From: Ascaphus truei
Taxonomy: Eukaryota; Chordata; Amphibia; Anura; Ascaphidae
Direction of reading: 5' to 3'
Length of the DNA stretch: 64,000 nt
Assembly (NCBI GenBank): GCA_036426205.1
Contig: CM071569.1
Location: forward strand, 1,330,354-1,394,353
Part shown: in pieces, positions 10,425-20,413 of the stretch
How the letters are laid out: every line of letters begins with the position of its first letter
Position numbering within the stretch: the stretch's first letter is position 1
Translations under genes and position numbers: made by a program
The notes under the pieces: model-generated
What the model was told of the DNA's origin: nothing
Databases searched by the model: none
Seen by the model: only the letters and a program-made list of their open reading frames with translations

Positions 10425-11412
10425 GGATGCTCGCGCATGCGCAGATGAGCGGCAGTGGCCATTACAGTTTGCGCATGCGCAATGTGCTAGGCACATGCGG
10501 CGGCAGATAGGAATAGACGCAGCGGGGACTACAGCCCCCAGCCTGCACAGGGGCAAGCGCACACGTGGCCAAGCAGGGTCAATAGGAAGGCAAGGATCTC
10601 GGCAAGCAAGAGATACATTTGGCGCGCAAGGAGAGCCACGTCAGTTGGAGCTGGGACACAGACAGGGGAGGGTGTATAGGTGCAGGGGTCTGTGACCCTC
10701 TGCACTAGGACAGAGACCCCCCTAGGCCCCAGCTAGGCCCCAACTCACACTAAGATTGTGGCTGCTTTAAGGAAGGCCCCTGAAGTTAGGGACCCTGTTC
10801 GTAGTAGTCAGCCAGCTTAGGGCCACAGCAGCTTCAGTGGACCTCTTGCTACCACAGTCTGGGACCAGACAGCAAGAGAGAGAGAGCGACCATCACCACG
10901 GCGGTCATTCCAGTGGGAGGCTTTACAGTCGTCGGAGGCTATCGTTGGATCCCCTACTTCTATTTGTCAGTGCGCCCGGGTGTGGACACACCCGGCAGGT
11001 ACCGTTCACCAAACGTGCACCAACATACTGTACAGTAAGGCGTTGATCACACCTAGAGGGGTGGGCATCTTTTAGGGACACTCAGTGGGTGAGGTGACCA
11101 AGGGATTCCTCTGGTACTGTGGACACGTGTGGGGGTACATGGTGGAGGGTTACGGCCTTGCATGGTGTGTAGGTAGTTGTATCCATAGTTCATACTGTAT
11201 CCATATAGAGTGTTAAGATTGTTAAGTTGGCCAGTAAAGGTTTCTGATATATCAAACGTTGTGTGGGTGTGTATTGAATTGTGTCCTGTGAGGGGCTCCT
11301 TCCACTCTGTTGGGATCCCTCTCAGGTGGAGGCGTTGCACCGGTATTTGTAAGTATATCACTCCAGGCTCCCAGTGGTGGAGACTTAGGCTCAGGGTTAA
11401 ACAGGGCTACAT
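10425..11412 (+). repeat. Repeat G copy 2, 5'-truncated
   Basis: It matches repeat G from the GCGCATGCGCA region onward. It retains the 'GGGGACTACAGCCCCC' block, the 'CTAGGCCCCAACTCA' block, the CCCGGGTGTGG hairpin at 10977-10996 and the closing TGGGATCCCTCTCAGGTGGA block. The first ~130 bases present in copies 1 and 3 are missing. No coding frame is preserved between copies. Confidence 0.75.
10977..10996 (+). other. Conserved hairpin in repeat G, copy 2
   Basis: CCGGGTGT and ACACCCGG form an 8-bp stem with a GGAC loop, identical to the hairpin in copy 1. Confidence 0.6.
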
Positions 11413-11429
11413 GTATATTTATACTATAA

Positions 11430-11697
11430 TTCTAAGTTGGATTCCGTTTTCCGTTTGTTTGTATGTCAGAAGCATCAAAATCTCACAAACGGCACCACGT
11501 AGTACCACGGAAATTTCACTGTACATTCTGCGGCGGATTTGTAGGTCAACGCAACTATTTTGAGCTTCCAAACTCACTCACCCCGCACATTATGGACATT
11601 CTAATGTCCAGCAAATCTCTTAGTGCAGGAACAGAGGGGCGGCGGGGCGTGGCTACTAAGGGAGGGGGCGTGTCCTTGCCTGGATCGAGCTGTGTGT
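11430..11697 (+). repeat. Dispersed repeat with a short peptide-like block, copy 1
   Basis: The + strand reads MSEASKSHKRHH and then FHCTFCGGF from 11463. A related segment at 13365-13460 reads EASKSQKRHH and FHWTFCSGF in a frame that is shifted at its start. A shared peptide with changed bases could mean a decayed transposon protein. I cannot place it in a family, and both copies are too short to be intact genes. The hAT element at 11706 is inserted just downstream. Confidence 0.45.
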
Positions 11698-12203
11698 GTC
11701 ATGTGCAGTGATTCTCAACCGGAGCTCCGTGAAGTGAGGGGGGGGGGAGGGCGAGAGGCGTCTGCTATCCTTACATGTGAGCTGAGGGAGGGAGAGAGGC
11801 TACTTTTGCTTGATGCAAACTTTGTGTGACTGTGTGTGTGTGTGTCTGTGTGACACTCACACACACACTGTCACACTGTGTGTGTGTGACAGTGTAGAGG
11901 CTGCTGCTTTCCTTACATGTGAGCTGAGGGAGAGAGGCTATTTTTGCTTCCTGCAAACTTTGTGTGTGACTGTGTGTGAGTGCGACTGTGTGTGAGTGTG
12001 ACAGTGTGTGTGTGTGTGTGTGTGACAGTGTAGAGGCTGCTGATTCCTTACATGTGAGCTGAGGGAGGGAGAGAGGCTACTTTTGCTTGCTGCAAACTTT
12101 GTGTGTGTGTGACTGTGTGTGACTGTGTGACAGTGTTTGTGTGACTGTGACAATGTGTGTGTGACTGTGACTGTGTGTGTGTGTGACACTGTGTGTGACT
12201 GTG

Positions 12204-12236
<33 letters not shown>

Positions 12237-12790
12237 CTGCATGACTGTGTGTGTGTCACTGTGTGTGTCACTGTGTGTGTCACAGTGTGTGTCACTGTGT
12301 GTGTGTATGACACTGTGTGTGTGGGAGAGAGGAGAGAGGAAGAGAGATTAGGAGGGAGAGGAGAGAGAAGGAGGGAGAGCCAGAGGTGAGAGAGGCAGAG
12401 GAGAGAGGAGGGAGAGGCAGAGGAGAGAGAAGGAGGTAGGCACAGAGGAGAGAGAAGGAGGGAGGTGTAGAGGAGAGGGGGACAGAAATCGATCGATCCG
12501 TGGGGGCGTGATGTGAGATGCAGGGGGGGAGGTGATGTGATGCAGGGGGGGGGGGGGGTGGAGGAGGAAGGGGGTGTGATGTTTAAACCAAAATCATTAC
12601 AAAATATATACACATTGTTTATTCAAAAGTATGAGTTAATTATTATTTATTACCCCTACTGCTTTACACATCTATTTTGTGATTTACCCCTATCGAACAT
12701 GTGTCATCCAGATAGGGGTTCCCCCGATATTTTACAAAATACTTAAAGGGTTCCGCCAAACAAAAAAGGTTGTGAATCACTGGTCATGTG
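11698..12790. mobile_element. hAT (Charlie-like) non-autonomous element with exact 8-bp target duplication
   Basis: The element spans 11706-12782. GTCATGTG flanks it at 11698-11705 and 12783-12790. Terminal inverted repeats are CAGTGATTCTCAACC on the left and, as complement, CAGTGATTCACAACC on the right, typical of hAT/Charlie elements. There is no transposase. The interior is three tandem units of about 140 bp (each with TCCTTACATGTGAGCTGAGG and GCAAACTTTGTGTG) separated by expanding GT arrays, then GA-rich simple sequence and a G run. The right subterminal sequence (GGGTTCC near 12728 and 12749) also matches the family. Confidence 0.85.
11820..12480. repeat. GT microsatellites, tandem 140-bp units and a GA-rich tract inside the hAT element
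   Basis: From about 11820 to 12330 the sequence is mostly (GT)n with interspersed GACTGTG and GTCACTG. From about 12325 to 12480 it is GAGAGG/GGGAGA-type. Open frames here give Thr/His-rich or Ser/Leu-rich low-complexity products and are not genes. Confidence 0.85.
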
Positions 12791-12792
12791 AG

Positions 12793-12905
12793 ATGTGCGG
12801 GAGAGATGTTTCAGCGGGGGGGGGGGGAGGTGGGGGGGGGGAGATATGCCAATGGGGGGGGTGTTGGGCGGGAGATGTGCCAACGGGGGGTGGGGGGGAG
12901 GAAGA
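12793..12905. repeat. G-rich runs
   Basis: Several runs of 7-12 G follow short unique strings such as GAGATGT. A similar run follows GAGATGTGCCGCCAGC at 13480-13512. They could form G-quadruplexes and are likely hard to sequence. Confidence 0.7.
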
Positions 12906-12934
12906 ACACACGGAGAGGATAAAGTGCGGAGGGA

Positions 12935-13018
12935 CTGGGAGATACGCGCTGGAGCAGCAGCCGCCGCGGGTCTGACCTTCCCTCGAGTATCCGCTTTGTT
13001 AGAGCAGCAGCCGCCGCC
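12935..13018 (+). promoter_or_regulatory. Probable 5' UTR and proximal promoter of the tra2a-like exon
   Basis: The GC-rich segment directly upstream of the ATG contains two GAGCAGCAGCCGCCGCC copies (about 12951 and 13001) and ends in GCCGCC before the ATG, a strong Kozak context. No TATA box is evident, as expected for a housekeeping CpG promoter. The transcription start is not visible. Confidence 0.45.
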
Positions 13019-13054
13019 ATGAGCGACGTGGATGAGAAGCAGTTCGAGGGCAGA
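13019..13054 (+). CDS. tra2a: Putative first coding exon of tra2a (transformer-2 alpha), partial gene
   Basis: The 36 bases encode MSDVDEKQFEGR, which closely resembles the N-terminus of vertebrate TRA2A (MSDV followed by an acidic and polar stretch and FEGR). The exon then meets AGA|GTGAGT, a consensus splice donor, after a complete codon, where the known family continues with an arginine/serine-rich exon 2. TRA2A is a nuclear RNA-binding SR-like protein that activates exon inclusion through purine-rich enhancers. The start is supported by the GCCGCC Kozak context. Only 12 codons are seen and I did not find exon 2 or the RRM exons in the window, so this rests on a short match. A retrocopy is unlikely because the splice donor is intact. 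Confidence 0.65.
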
Positions 13055-13318
13055 GTGAGTATACCGAGCAGGGACCCTCCTTTACAGCAGCACGTATTTC
13101 ATGTGTATATGTTCGCGTTGGCCAGTCCCCGGGGCGGTGACTGGCGCAGCCCTGTCCCAGTAATAAAACAAATAATACAACCGGAAAGTAGTGTGAATCC
13201 GGATTAAACATCCTTTTACGGGTGGCAGGGGTGTTTGCTGTGAGGCGATGGTCGGTGGCTATGAGGTGATGGCGTGTGTGTCTGTCACAAGATGGCTCCT
13301 GTCTGCCACACAGAGGAG
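13055..13318 (+). other. Start of the putative tra2a intron 1
   Basis: The stretch opens with the donor GTGAGT and contains no further exon-like sequence. If the gene assignment holds, everything to the right until an unseen exon 2 is intron. Confidence 0.45.
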
Positions 13319-13515
13319 TGGGGGCTTCTCAGATATATATCCTTATACACCCAAAACAAACCACATGTCGAAGCATCGAAATCTCAGAAACGGCACCACA
13401 GACAACAACAAAACTTTCACTGGACATTCTGTTCCGGATTTGACAGTGAGGGGACATGCTACAGCAGTGCGGGGAGATGTGCCGCCAGCGGGGGGGGGGG
13501 GGGGTGGGGGGGGAG
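13319..13515 (+). repeat. Dispersed repeat with peptide-like block, copy 2
   Basis: The string GAAGCATCGAAATCTCAGAA at 13370 corresponds to GAAGCATCAAAATCTCACAA at 11469. The match continues through ACGGCACCAC and TTTCACTGGACATTCTG, and ends in a G run as in the first copy's surroundings. The two copies flank the putative tra2a exon in the same orientation. Confidence 0.5.
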
Positions 13516-13570
13516 GACATGTATTCAATATTACATTCCCCGGGCGATACAGGGTACAAAAGCTAGTATA

Positions 13571-13968
13571 CACTGGCGACACACTTTATTCGAGCTCGGC
13601 TAGTCCCACGAATTCGGGTATACCCGGGTGTATTGAGGTTTGTGACTGTTTTCTGCCCGAGTGCATTGAGGTATTTTCCAAGCAGGGATTGAAGCATTTT
13701 ATTCCCGCTGGCTGCAATACTGCACAGTATATAAATATATAATGCATTACAATTCAGGAATTTATGCCATCTGGTAGACACGCGAAGCATTGCAGCCTAT
13801 TAAATCCTAATCATTATCATTTAACAGATCAGCCGCCCGTCAGCCAGGCATGAACCCAGGCTGGGAAGGCAAATGCAACGGGGCTTGTCAGAGGTGAGGA
13901 GTGGCACATTCCAGGTATCTGCCAGGTACATACCGGGTATTTGCTCGAATAAAGTGTGTCGGTGCAGT
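13571..13968. mobile_element. MITE of uncertain superfamily with ~24-bp inverted repeats
   Basis: The left end reads CACTGGCGACACACTTTATT then CGAGC, and the right end (13943-13968) is its near complement, GCTCGAATAAAGTGTGTCGG. AGTATA lies on both sides and could be a target duplication, but the outermost bases of the two ends do not match perfectly. The element is ~400 bp and non-coding. I do not assign it to a superfamily. Confidence 0.6.
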
Positions 13969-13971
13969 ATA

Positions 13972-15255
13972 TATGTAACTGTGTTTTCCCATGGGCCCTT
14001 CTGATCCTGACCCATATGTAAGAAAATCCCTCAATTACATGGATGTGTGATATGTGGTGCACCTGCTGGCAACAGGACTCCTGAGTCTCCCGCTGGGTTG
14101 GTATTGGGGAGTATCACCATGACAGGCGTCTGAGATAGTTTTCTGAGTTCTACTCACATTCGGTACAGCGCCTCCACCTCATCAGGATCCCTACGGCAGC
14201 AGGGGGAAGTATCTGATGGGGAACTCCTTCTTGGTGCATCCTCCTGGGGAATAACTCCACACTCACACAGAAGGGATCTTTTGAACCAGGGCATCTTTAA
14301 TGTCATCTCCTCTGGCAGACTGCCCCTCATCACGGCCAGCACTTAGCCTCTCATTTCGTTGAGGTACTCCATGCAGAAGATTCCTCCTCTCTTAATTGAG
14401 TTGCTCTCCACCTCTCCCCTTAAGGGAGATCACCATCTGTGCCAGAGCCCTGGACACAGTGTGTACTCAGCTTGTCACTTGACTTTCTGACAGACAGACT
14501 TGAACTGCTGCAGACTGACCACCTTGAACTCTTCTTCTGAACAACTAACTTTAGGCAGTTCTGTGTCTTATATAGACTCCAGAAACAGACCCACCTTTGT
14601 GTCACTAACAGTGGACACAAAGCATGTCGTCACTTCCTTTGTTACATATGACACTTCACCAGGGTTTGAGGGCAAACCTCCATGATAGTTACTGGCAACC
14701 CTGCCTGCTTACCAGGATTACTGCCAGCATGAGAAAGATATGTACACCATTTTTACACATGGCTACAATTATATATATATATGTTAACACACATATTCCC
14801 AGATAGCTCAAACTCCTACATCCACCACATCATGAATATATATTTATGCCAAAATGAGTGCTACTGAGCATGGCAAATGTATACAACAGAAATAACTTTC
14901 TGAAATATATATATATATGTCCCGCACTCTTTGAATGCCCCCCAAAAGTAAGGTTTGTGGTACAGTGAGTTTAATATTAAAAATAATTTTTAATTGAACC
15001 TCAATTCTAAAACATCACAACAGATACATAGATTGTTGCAAAAAAATATAAAATCAATTAAAAGTGTGAGGGGGTATGCTCCAGAGGAGTATTATTTTAT
15101 GTGATCAGTACTCATATATGGATCGTATTGGACTAGATGTGATGTCCAATAGGATACGGCTATGGGCTTGCTATTGAAAAGAAAGTTATTTGTGAGTTGA
15201 AAACAAATAATGCTCTGCTGAATAGCGAATTTAGGCTAATGACATATAATAGTGA
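13972..15255. other. Unassigned, possibly old LTR-type sequence on the minus strand
   Basis: The block 14150-14700 has the composition and a TATATAGAC-type promoter-like string (about 14570) seen in degraded LTRs, but no paired copy or end could be fixed. 14161-14195 resembles the closing block of repeat G in reverse. The rest shows short AT microsatellites (14772, 14900). Confidence 0.3.
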
Positions 15256-15257
15256 TA

Positions 15258-15550
15258 CAGTTGTGTGAAAAAGAAAGTACACCCTCTTTGAATTCTATGG
15301 TTTTACATATCAGGACATAATAACACTCATCTGTTCCTTAGCAGGTCTTAAAATTAGGTAAATACAACCTCAGATGAACAACAACACATGACATATTACA
15401 CCGTGTCATGATTTATTTAACAAAAATAAAGCCAAAATGGAGAAGCCATGTGTGAAAAACTAAGTACACCCTTACTGCTTCCATAGGAAATAAGATGCTA
15501 AGTAGCAGACAGGTGCTGCTAATCAAAATAAACTATACAGAGGGTTAGAG
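15258..15550 (+). mobile_element. Tc1/mariner-like left-end fragment
   Basis: A TA (15256-15257) is followed by CAGTTGTGTGAAAAAGAAAG and TACACCCTC, which resembles the terminal repeat of a Tc1-like family common in fish and frogs. The related string GTGTGAAAAACTAAGTACACCC recurs at 15450. No matching right end was found, so the copy is truncated, and a SINE lies just downstream. It is non-coding. Confidence 0.5.
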
Positions 15551-15555
15551 ATGTC

Positions 15556-15800
15556 ATAATAATAATAATAATAATAGCATGTTCTTGTATATTGCTGCTA
15601 GTTATACGTAGTGCGTTACAGAGACATTTTTTGCAGGCACAGGTCCCTGCCCCATGGAGCTTACAATCTATGTTTTTTTATTGGTGCCTGAGGCACAGGG
15701 AGATAAAGTGACTTGCCCAAGGTCACAAGGAGATGACACCGGGAATTGAACCAGGCTCCGATGCTAGTCAGTGTCGTTACTCACTGAGCCACTCCCTCTC
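15556..15800 (-). mobile_element. MIR-type (CORE) SINE with an L2-like 3' tail
   Basis: On the minus strand the tRNA-like head carries an A-box (TGGCTCAGTGAGTAACGA) and a B-box-like GGTTCAATTCCC. Next come the CORE-type block GTGACCTTGGGCAAGTCACT, an L2-like tail (ATAGATTGTAAGCTCC then GGGGCAGGGAC) and a TTATTA microsatellite end. TGTCAT on both sides may be a short target duplication. Such SINEs are RNA polymerase III transcripts mobilised by L2 LINEs. An L2 relic and an L2-like tail are present at 23.6-25.5 and 35.3 kb. Confidence 0.85.
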
Positions 15801-15873
15801 CTGTCATGTTCTTTGGCAAACTTAAAACTTCCAAGGAAATACAAGAAAAATATAATATTCCTCAATCTGAGTA

Positions 15874-16831
15874 TCTATAAATATAAATGTCAAAATCTGT
15901 TTGTTTGTGGGTTTGTTTGTGTGCATTCTCATTGGCTCTCATTGGTTCTCGCGCTCTCCCATTGGCTGACTGCGGGGGCGGGCCTTGGCTCTCACTGGCT
16001 CTCATTGGCGGGGCGGGCCTTGGCTCTAATTGGCTCTCACGCTCTGTGACTGCGAGGCGGGGTGACGTCACGGGCAGGGCCACGTTCGGAGCTGGGAACT
16101 GGGGATGACCGTACCTGTGAACTGGGGGAAACCAGAGCGAGAGGCTGCACAACCCTCCCGCCCGCCCCAGCAGCGGACAGCCGCCGACAAACAACCCGCC
16201 CGCCCGCCCCACAGTGAGTGAGCTGCTGCCAAGCAACCAGCCCCCACCCGTGACCCACCGCCGACCAACCCGCCCCCGCAGTGAGCCGCCCGCCAGAAAC
16301 CCCCTCGACCGCCCCCGCAATGAGCCGGTGCCGAGAAACCCGCCCGCCCTTGCAATGAGCCGGCGCCACTAACCAACACTCCCCTCCACCCCCGCAGTGC
16401 ACCGCCGCCGCACAACCCCCCCACCGCACCCGCAGCAAACCGCCGCCAGTAAGCAACCCCCCCGCCCGCACCCGCATTGAGCCGCCGCCGAGACACCCTC
16501 CCGCCTGCCCCCCCCACTGACCCGCCACCCCCGACCAACCCAAAGTGAGCCGTCCCCACCGAGAAAAAACAGTGAGCCGCCGAGCAACTCTCCCACCCGC
16601 TGGGGGAGAGAGTGAGGGGTGCGCCATAGGACTCAGAGGAGACTGGAGCTGTCAACTGGGGGGGGGGGGGGAAACGGGGGGGCGCATTCATGTGAAGGGG
16701 TGGACCGGATTGATGTGAACGGGGGGGGGGGGGGAGAGGGGAGAGGGAGGGAGAGGGAGAGAGAGGGGGGAGCGGAGTGAGAGGGGGAGCGGGAAAATTA
16801 AATCCCAGGCAACGCCGGGTATATCAGCGAG
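15874..16831 (+). mobile_element. Non-autonomous Helitron-like element
   Basis: The left end, TCTATAAATATAAATGTCAA then a TGTTTGTTTGT-rich stretch, has the 5'-TC start and composition of many Helitrons. The right end has a GC hairpin (CCCAGGC-AA-CGCCGGG, 16804-16819) followed about eight bases later by CGAG, a one-base variant of the canonical CTAG, before a T. There is no target duplication, as expected for rolling-circle elements inserting between A and T. The interior is GC-rich, with ATTGGCTCTC repeats and degenerate 'CCGCAGTGAGCCGCCGCC' repeats. No Rep/helicase coding was found. Confidence 0.6.
16110..16620. repeat. Degenerate GC-rich tandem repeat inside the Helitron-like element
   Basis: Loosely spaced copies of a GAGCCGCCGCC-type core with CCCGCCCGC spacers repeat roughly every 30-50 bases. 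The antisense strand is open for up to 207 codons, giving Gly/Ala/Arg-rich products that are repeat artefacts. Confidence 0.65.
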
Positions 16832-17584
16832 TTTCATATATAATCAAATTAAGCACTTTATCACTACTATATCTCACCTTATAAAGGATAAACAACGTAC
16901 CTCCATTGGCAGAACAGACACGGGATATCTATAGCACTTATGTTGGACAGGGCTGAAGGTTGTTCCTTTCTGGGTGCAAATTAAAGCACAGATCCATCAC
17001 GCACTAGGGATAGCTATCCTGACTGGCACTGTGATAATGGTTCCGGGTAACCCAGTTCCAGACATCCCTCCTAACACTAATAAACTGATTGCACACCTCC
17101 TGACAGCCGCACGACGCGCCGCGGACCGACACACCGTCCTGTCACATTTCTGGGAGAAAGTGAGATGTTTTAGAAATGGAAAAACTCACGGCAATAATAA
17201 ATAACTCCGTATCTAGATTTCATGGGTTCTGGCTCCCGTGGATAACAGCCTTTCCACAAGACATTTAATCAATGCAGGATATACGCGAGGCGATATTGGT
17301 CAGCAGAGTCGCTGGCTATAATGTCTTGTTGATAGATTTGTACTAAATATCGTGTATTATCTTTCTAACTGACATCTAATGTATACGCAATGTAATTGCT
17401 CTCATCTTTCCCTCCCCCCCTCCATTATTTGTATTCCCATACCTCCCCCCTTCTTATTTCTGTACCCCGCCCCATATAATGCAACTTAATAAATACATCA
17501 ACATTGTTTGGGGAGGGGGGGAAGAAAGAACGTGCGATTGTGAGACTGTAAATAAAAAAAGTCGTTTGTGAAAATAAAAGATTA
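16832..17584. other. No recognisable feature
   Basis: Unassigned sequence with short C- and G-rich runs near 17410 and 17510. Confidence 0.4.
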
Positions 17585-18290
17585 GTGGTACTTGTTTATC
17601 CTTTTTAGTACTGTTACACTCCTACCACTGGTGGTACTTGTTTATCCTTTTTAGTACTGTTACACTCCTACCACTGGTGGTACTTGTTTATCCTTTTTAG
17701 TACTGTTACACTCCTACCACTGGTGGTACTTGTTTAGCCTTTTTAGTACTGTTACACTCCTACCACTGGTGGCACTTGTTTACCCTTTTTAGTATTGTTA
17801 CACTCCTACCACTGGTGGTACTTGTTAACTCTTTAGTACTGTTACACTCCTACCACTGGTGGTATTTGTTTACCCTTTTTAGTACTGTTACACTCCTACC
17901 ACTGGTGGTATTTGTTTACCCTTTTTAATACTGTTACACTCCTACCACTGGTGGTACTTGTTTACCTTTTAGTACTGTTACACTCCTACCACTGGTGGTA
18001 CTTGTTACCCTTTATTACTTTTACACTCCTAGCACTGATGCTACTTGTTTACCCTTTAGTACTGTAACACTCCTACCACTGGTGGTACTTGTTTACCCTT
18101 TAGTACTGTTACACTCCTACCACTGGTGGTACTTGTTTTCCCCTTAGTACTGTTACACTCCTACCACTGGTGGTGCTTGTTTTCCCCTTAGTACTGTTAC
18201 ACTCCTACCACTGGTGGTACTTGTTTACCCTTTAGTACTGTTACACTCCTACCACTGGTGGTACTTGTTTACCCCTTAGTACTGTTACAC
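17585..18290. repeat. 46-bp minisatellite, about 16 copies
   Basis: Units begin GTGGTACTTGTTTA and run through TTTTTAGTACTGTTACACTC to CTACCACTG. The first starts fall at 17585, 17631 and 17677 (period 46). Later units are 43-44 bp through loss of T in the TTTTTAG block. CCACTGGTGG at each junction is palindromic. One unit near 18035 carries several substitutions. Confidence 0.95.
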
Positions 18291-18363
18291 GTCTTCCTTT
18301 GGGATTGATGATCCACTTCAAAGATTGTAAAATTACTTCTGGCAAAAAAAAAACAACATGACC

Positions 18364-18460
18364 CATGTAACCCGCCTCCCACGCAGCGCCCGCCTCTCAT
18401 GTAACCCGCCTCCCACGCAGCGCCCGCCTCTCATGTGACCCGCCCCTCACGCAGCGACCG
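18364..18460. repeat. 34-bp tandem repeat, two full copies and a partial
   Basis: Units start CATGTAACCCGCCTCCCACG at 18364 and 18398. A third, diverged copy starts at 18432. Confidence 0.85.
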
Positions 18461-18765
18461 GCGCTGGCTGAGCTGTTGTGTAACTGATGCAATAAGCCGT
18501 GCGGTGCTGAACGAGGGGGTAATGAGGGAAAACCACATCCGTGGTACACCTAATAAATCCTGTAAGGAGCAAAGATTGCCTCACAGTCAGAAAATCAATA
18601 ACCAGCCCAGTGCCAGCAGCAAATGAGGGTTATTTTCTCCGATGACTGTGTTTGTGGGCAATATGTGCTTAGTGCGCACAGGCTGCCTGGGTCATATTAT
18701 GGCTGACTCATCACTTCACTCATTCTGAGAGAAAAATACCTCAGTATTAGGGTTATAAACACATA
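18461..18765. other. No recognisable feature
   Basis: Unassigned spacer between the 34-bp repeats and the Tc1-like element. Confidence 0.4.
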
Positions 18766-20413
18766 TACAGTTAGGTCCGGAAATAATTGGACACTGACAC
18801 AATTTTCAGAATTTTGGCTCTGTACGCCACCACAATGGATCTGAAATGAAACAGCCGAGATGCAATAGAAGTGCAGACTTTCAGCTTTAATTCTAGGGGT
18901 TGAACAAAAATATCGTATGAAACGTTTAGGAATTGCAACCATTTTCATACACAGTCCCCTTATTTCAGGAGCTCAAATGTAATTGGACAAATTAACACAA
19001 ACATAAATAAAATGCTCATTTTTAATACTTTGTCGAGATTCCTTTGCAGGCAATGATTGCTTGAAGTCTGGAACGCATGGATATCACCAAACGCTGGGTT
19101 TCCTCCTTTGTGATGCTTTGCCAGGGCTTTACTGCAGCTGTCTTCAGTTGTTGTTTGTTCGTGGGTCTTTCTGCCTTAAGTTTTGTCTTCAGCAAGTGAA
19201 ATGCATGCTCGATCGGGTTGAGATCAGGTGATTGACTCGGCCATTGCAGAATATTCCACTTCTTTGCCTTAAAAAAACACCTGGGTTGCTTTCGCAGTAT
19301 GTTTTGGGTCATTGTCCATCTGTAAAGTGAAGCGCCGTCCAATCAACTTCGCTGAATTTGGCTGAATGTGAGCAGATAATATCCCTATACACTTCAGAAT
19401 TCATCCGGCTGCTTCTGTCTTCTGTCACATCATCAATAAACACTTGTGACCCAGTGCCATTGTAAGCCATGCATGCCCATGCCATCACACTGCCTCCACG
19501 TGTTTTATAGATGATGTGGTATGCTTCGGATCATGAGCCGTTCCAAGCCTTCTCCATACTTTTTTCTTCCCATCATTCTGGTACAGGTTGATCTTAGTTT
19601 CATCTGTCCAAAGAATGCTGTTCCAGAACTGGGCTGGCTTTTTTAGATATTGTTTGGCAAAGTCTAATCTGACCTTTCTATTCTTGAGGCTTATGAATGG
19701 TTTGCACCTTGTGGTGAACCCTCTGTATTTGCTCTCATGAAGTCTTCTCTTTATGGTAGACTTGGATGATATGCCTACCTCCTGGAGAGTGTTCTTCACT
19801 TGGCTGGATGTTGTGAAGAGGTTTTTCTTTACCATGGAAAGGATCCTACAATCATCCACCACTGTTGTCTTCCGTGGACGTCCAGACCTTTTTGTGTTGC
19901 AGAGCTCACCAGTGCGTTCTTTTTTTCTCAGAATGTACCAAACTGTTGATTTGGCCACTCCTAATGTTCCTGCTATCTCTCTGATGGATTTTCTTTTTTT
20001 TGCAGCCTAAGGATGCCCTGTTTCACTTGCATTGAGAGCTCCTTTGACCGCATGTTGTGGGTTCACAGCAACAGCTTCCAAATGCGAATGTATACCTGGA
20101 ATCAACTCCAGACCTTTTACCTGCTTAATTGTTGATGAAATATCAAAGGAATAGCCCACACCTGTCCATGAAACAGCTTTTGAGTCAATTGTCCAATTAC
20201 TTTTGGTCCCTTGAAAAAGAGGGGGCTACATATTAAAGAGATGTAATTCCTAAACCCTTCCTCCAATTTGGATGTGAATACCCTCAAATTAAAGCTGATA
20301 GACTGCACTTTAAGCCCATATTCATTATTTAACTGTAACTTGGATTTATTTTGGTACACAGCCGAAATAACAAAACTTGTATCAGTGTCCAATTATTTCC
20401 GGACCAAACTGTA
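18766..20413 (-). mobile_element. Tc1-like DNA transposon, near full length (1644 bp)
   Basis: The element spans 18768-20411 between TA dinucleotides, the Tc1/mariner target duplication. The left terminal repeat starts CAGTTAGGTCCGGAAATAAT. The complement of the right end matches it over 30 bases with one mismatch, which implies a fairly young insertion. The transposase is on the minus strand and disrupted. Both ends are intact, so it could in principle be mobilised in trans by an active relative. Confidence 0.95.
19022..20053 (-). pseudogene. Tc1-family transposase, frameshifted
   Basis: The gene would start near 20053. A paired-like helix-turn-helix region follows (KSTVWYILRKKERTG, then the GRPRKTT hook near 19880), then the catalytic region with WTDETKINL near 19605, holding the first DDE/D aspartate. 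The C-terminal SPDLNPIEHAFHLLK (about 19220) holds the last catalytic residue in its PIE. The central DNDPKH motif lies in a different frame near 19305. At least three frame changes separate the pieces, one in the A-rich tract near 19995, one near 19490 and one near 19300, so no functional transposase can be made. The expected full length is about 340 residues. Confidence 0.92.

Noticed and set aside
12048..12613. 178-codon Thr/His-rich open frame on the minus strand
   Set aside because: It is created by GT/CA microsatellites inside the hAT element.
15862..16691. Minus-strand open frames of 152, 196 and 207 codons
   Set aside because: They overlap in different frames across GC-rich repeats inside the Helitron-like element, with Gly/Ala/Arg bias and no motif.
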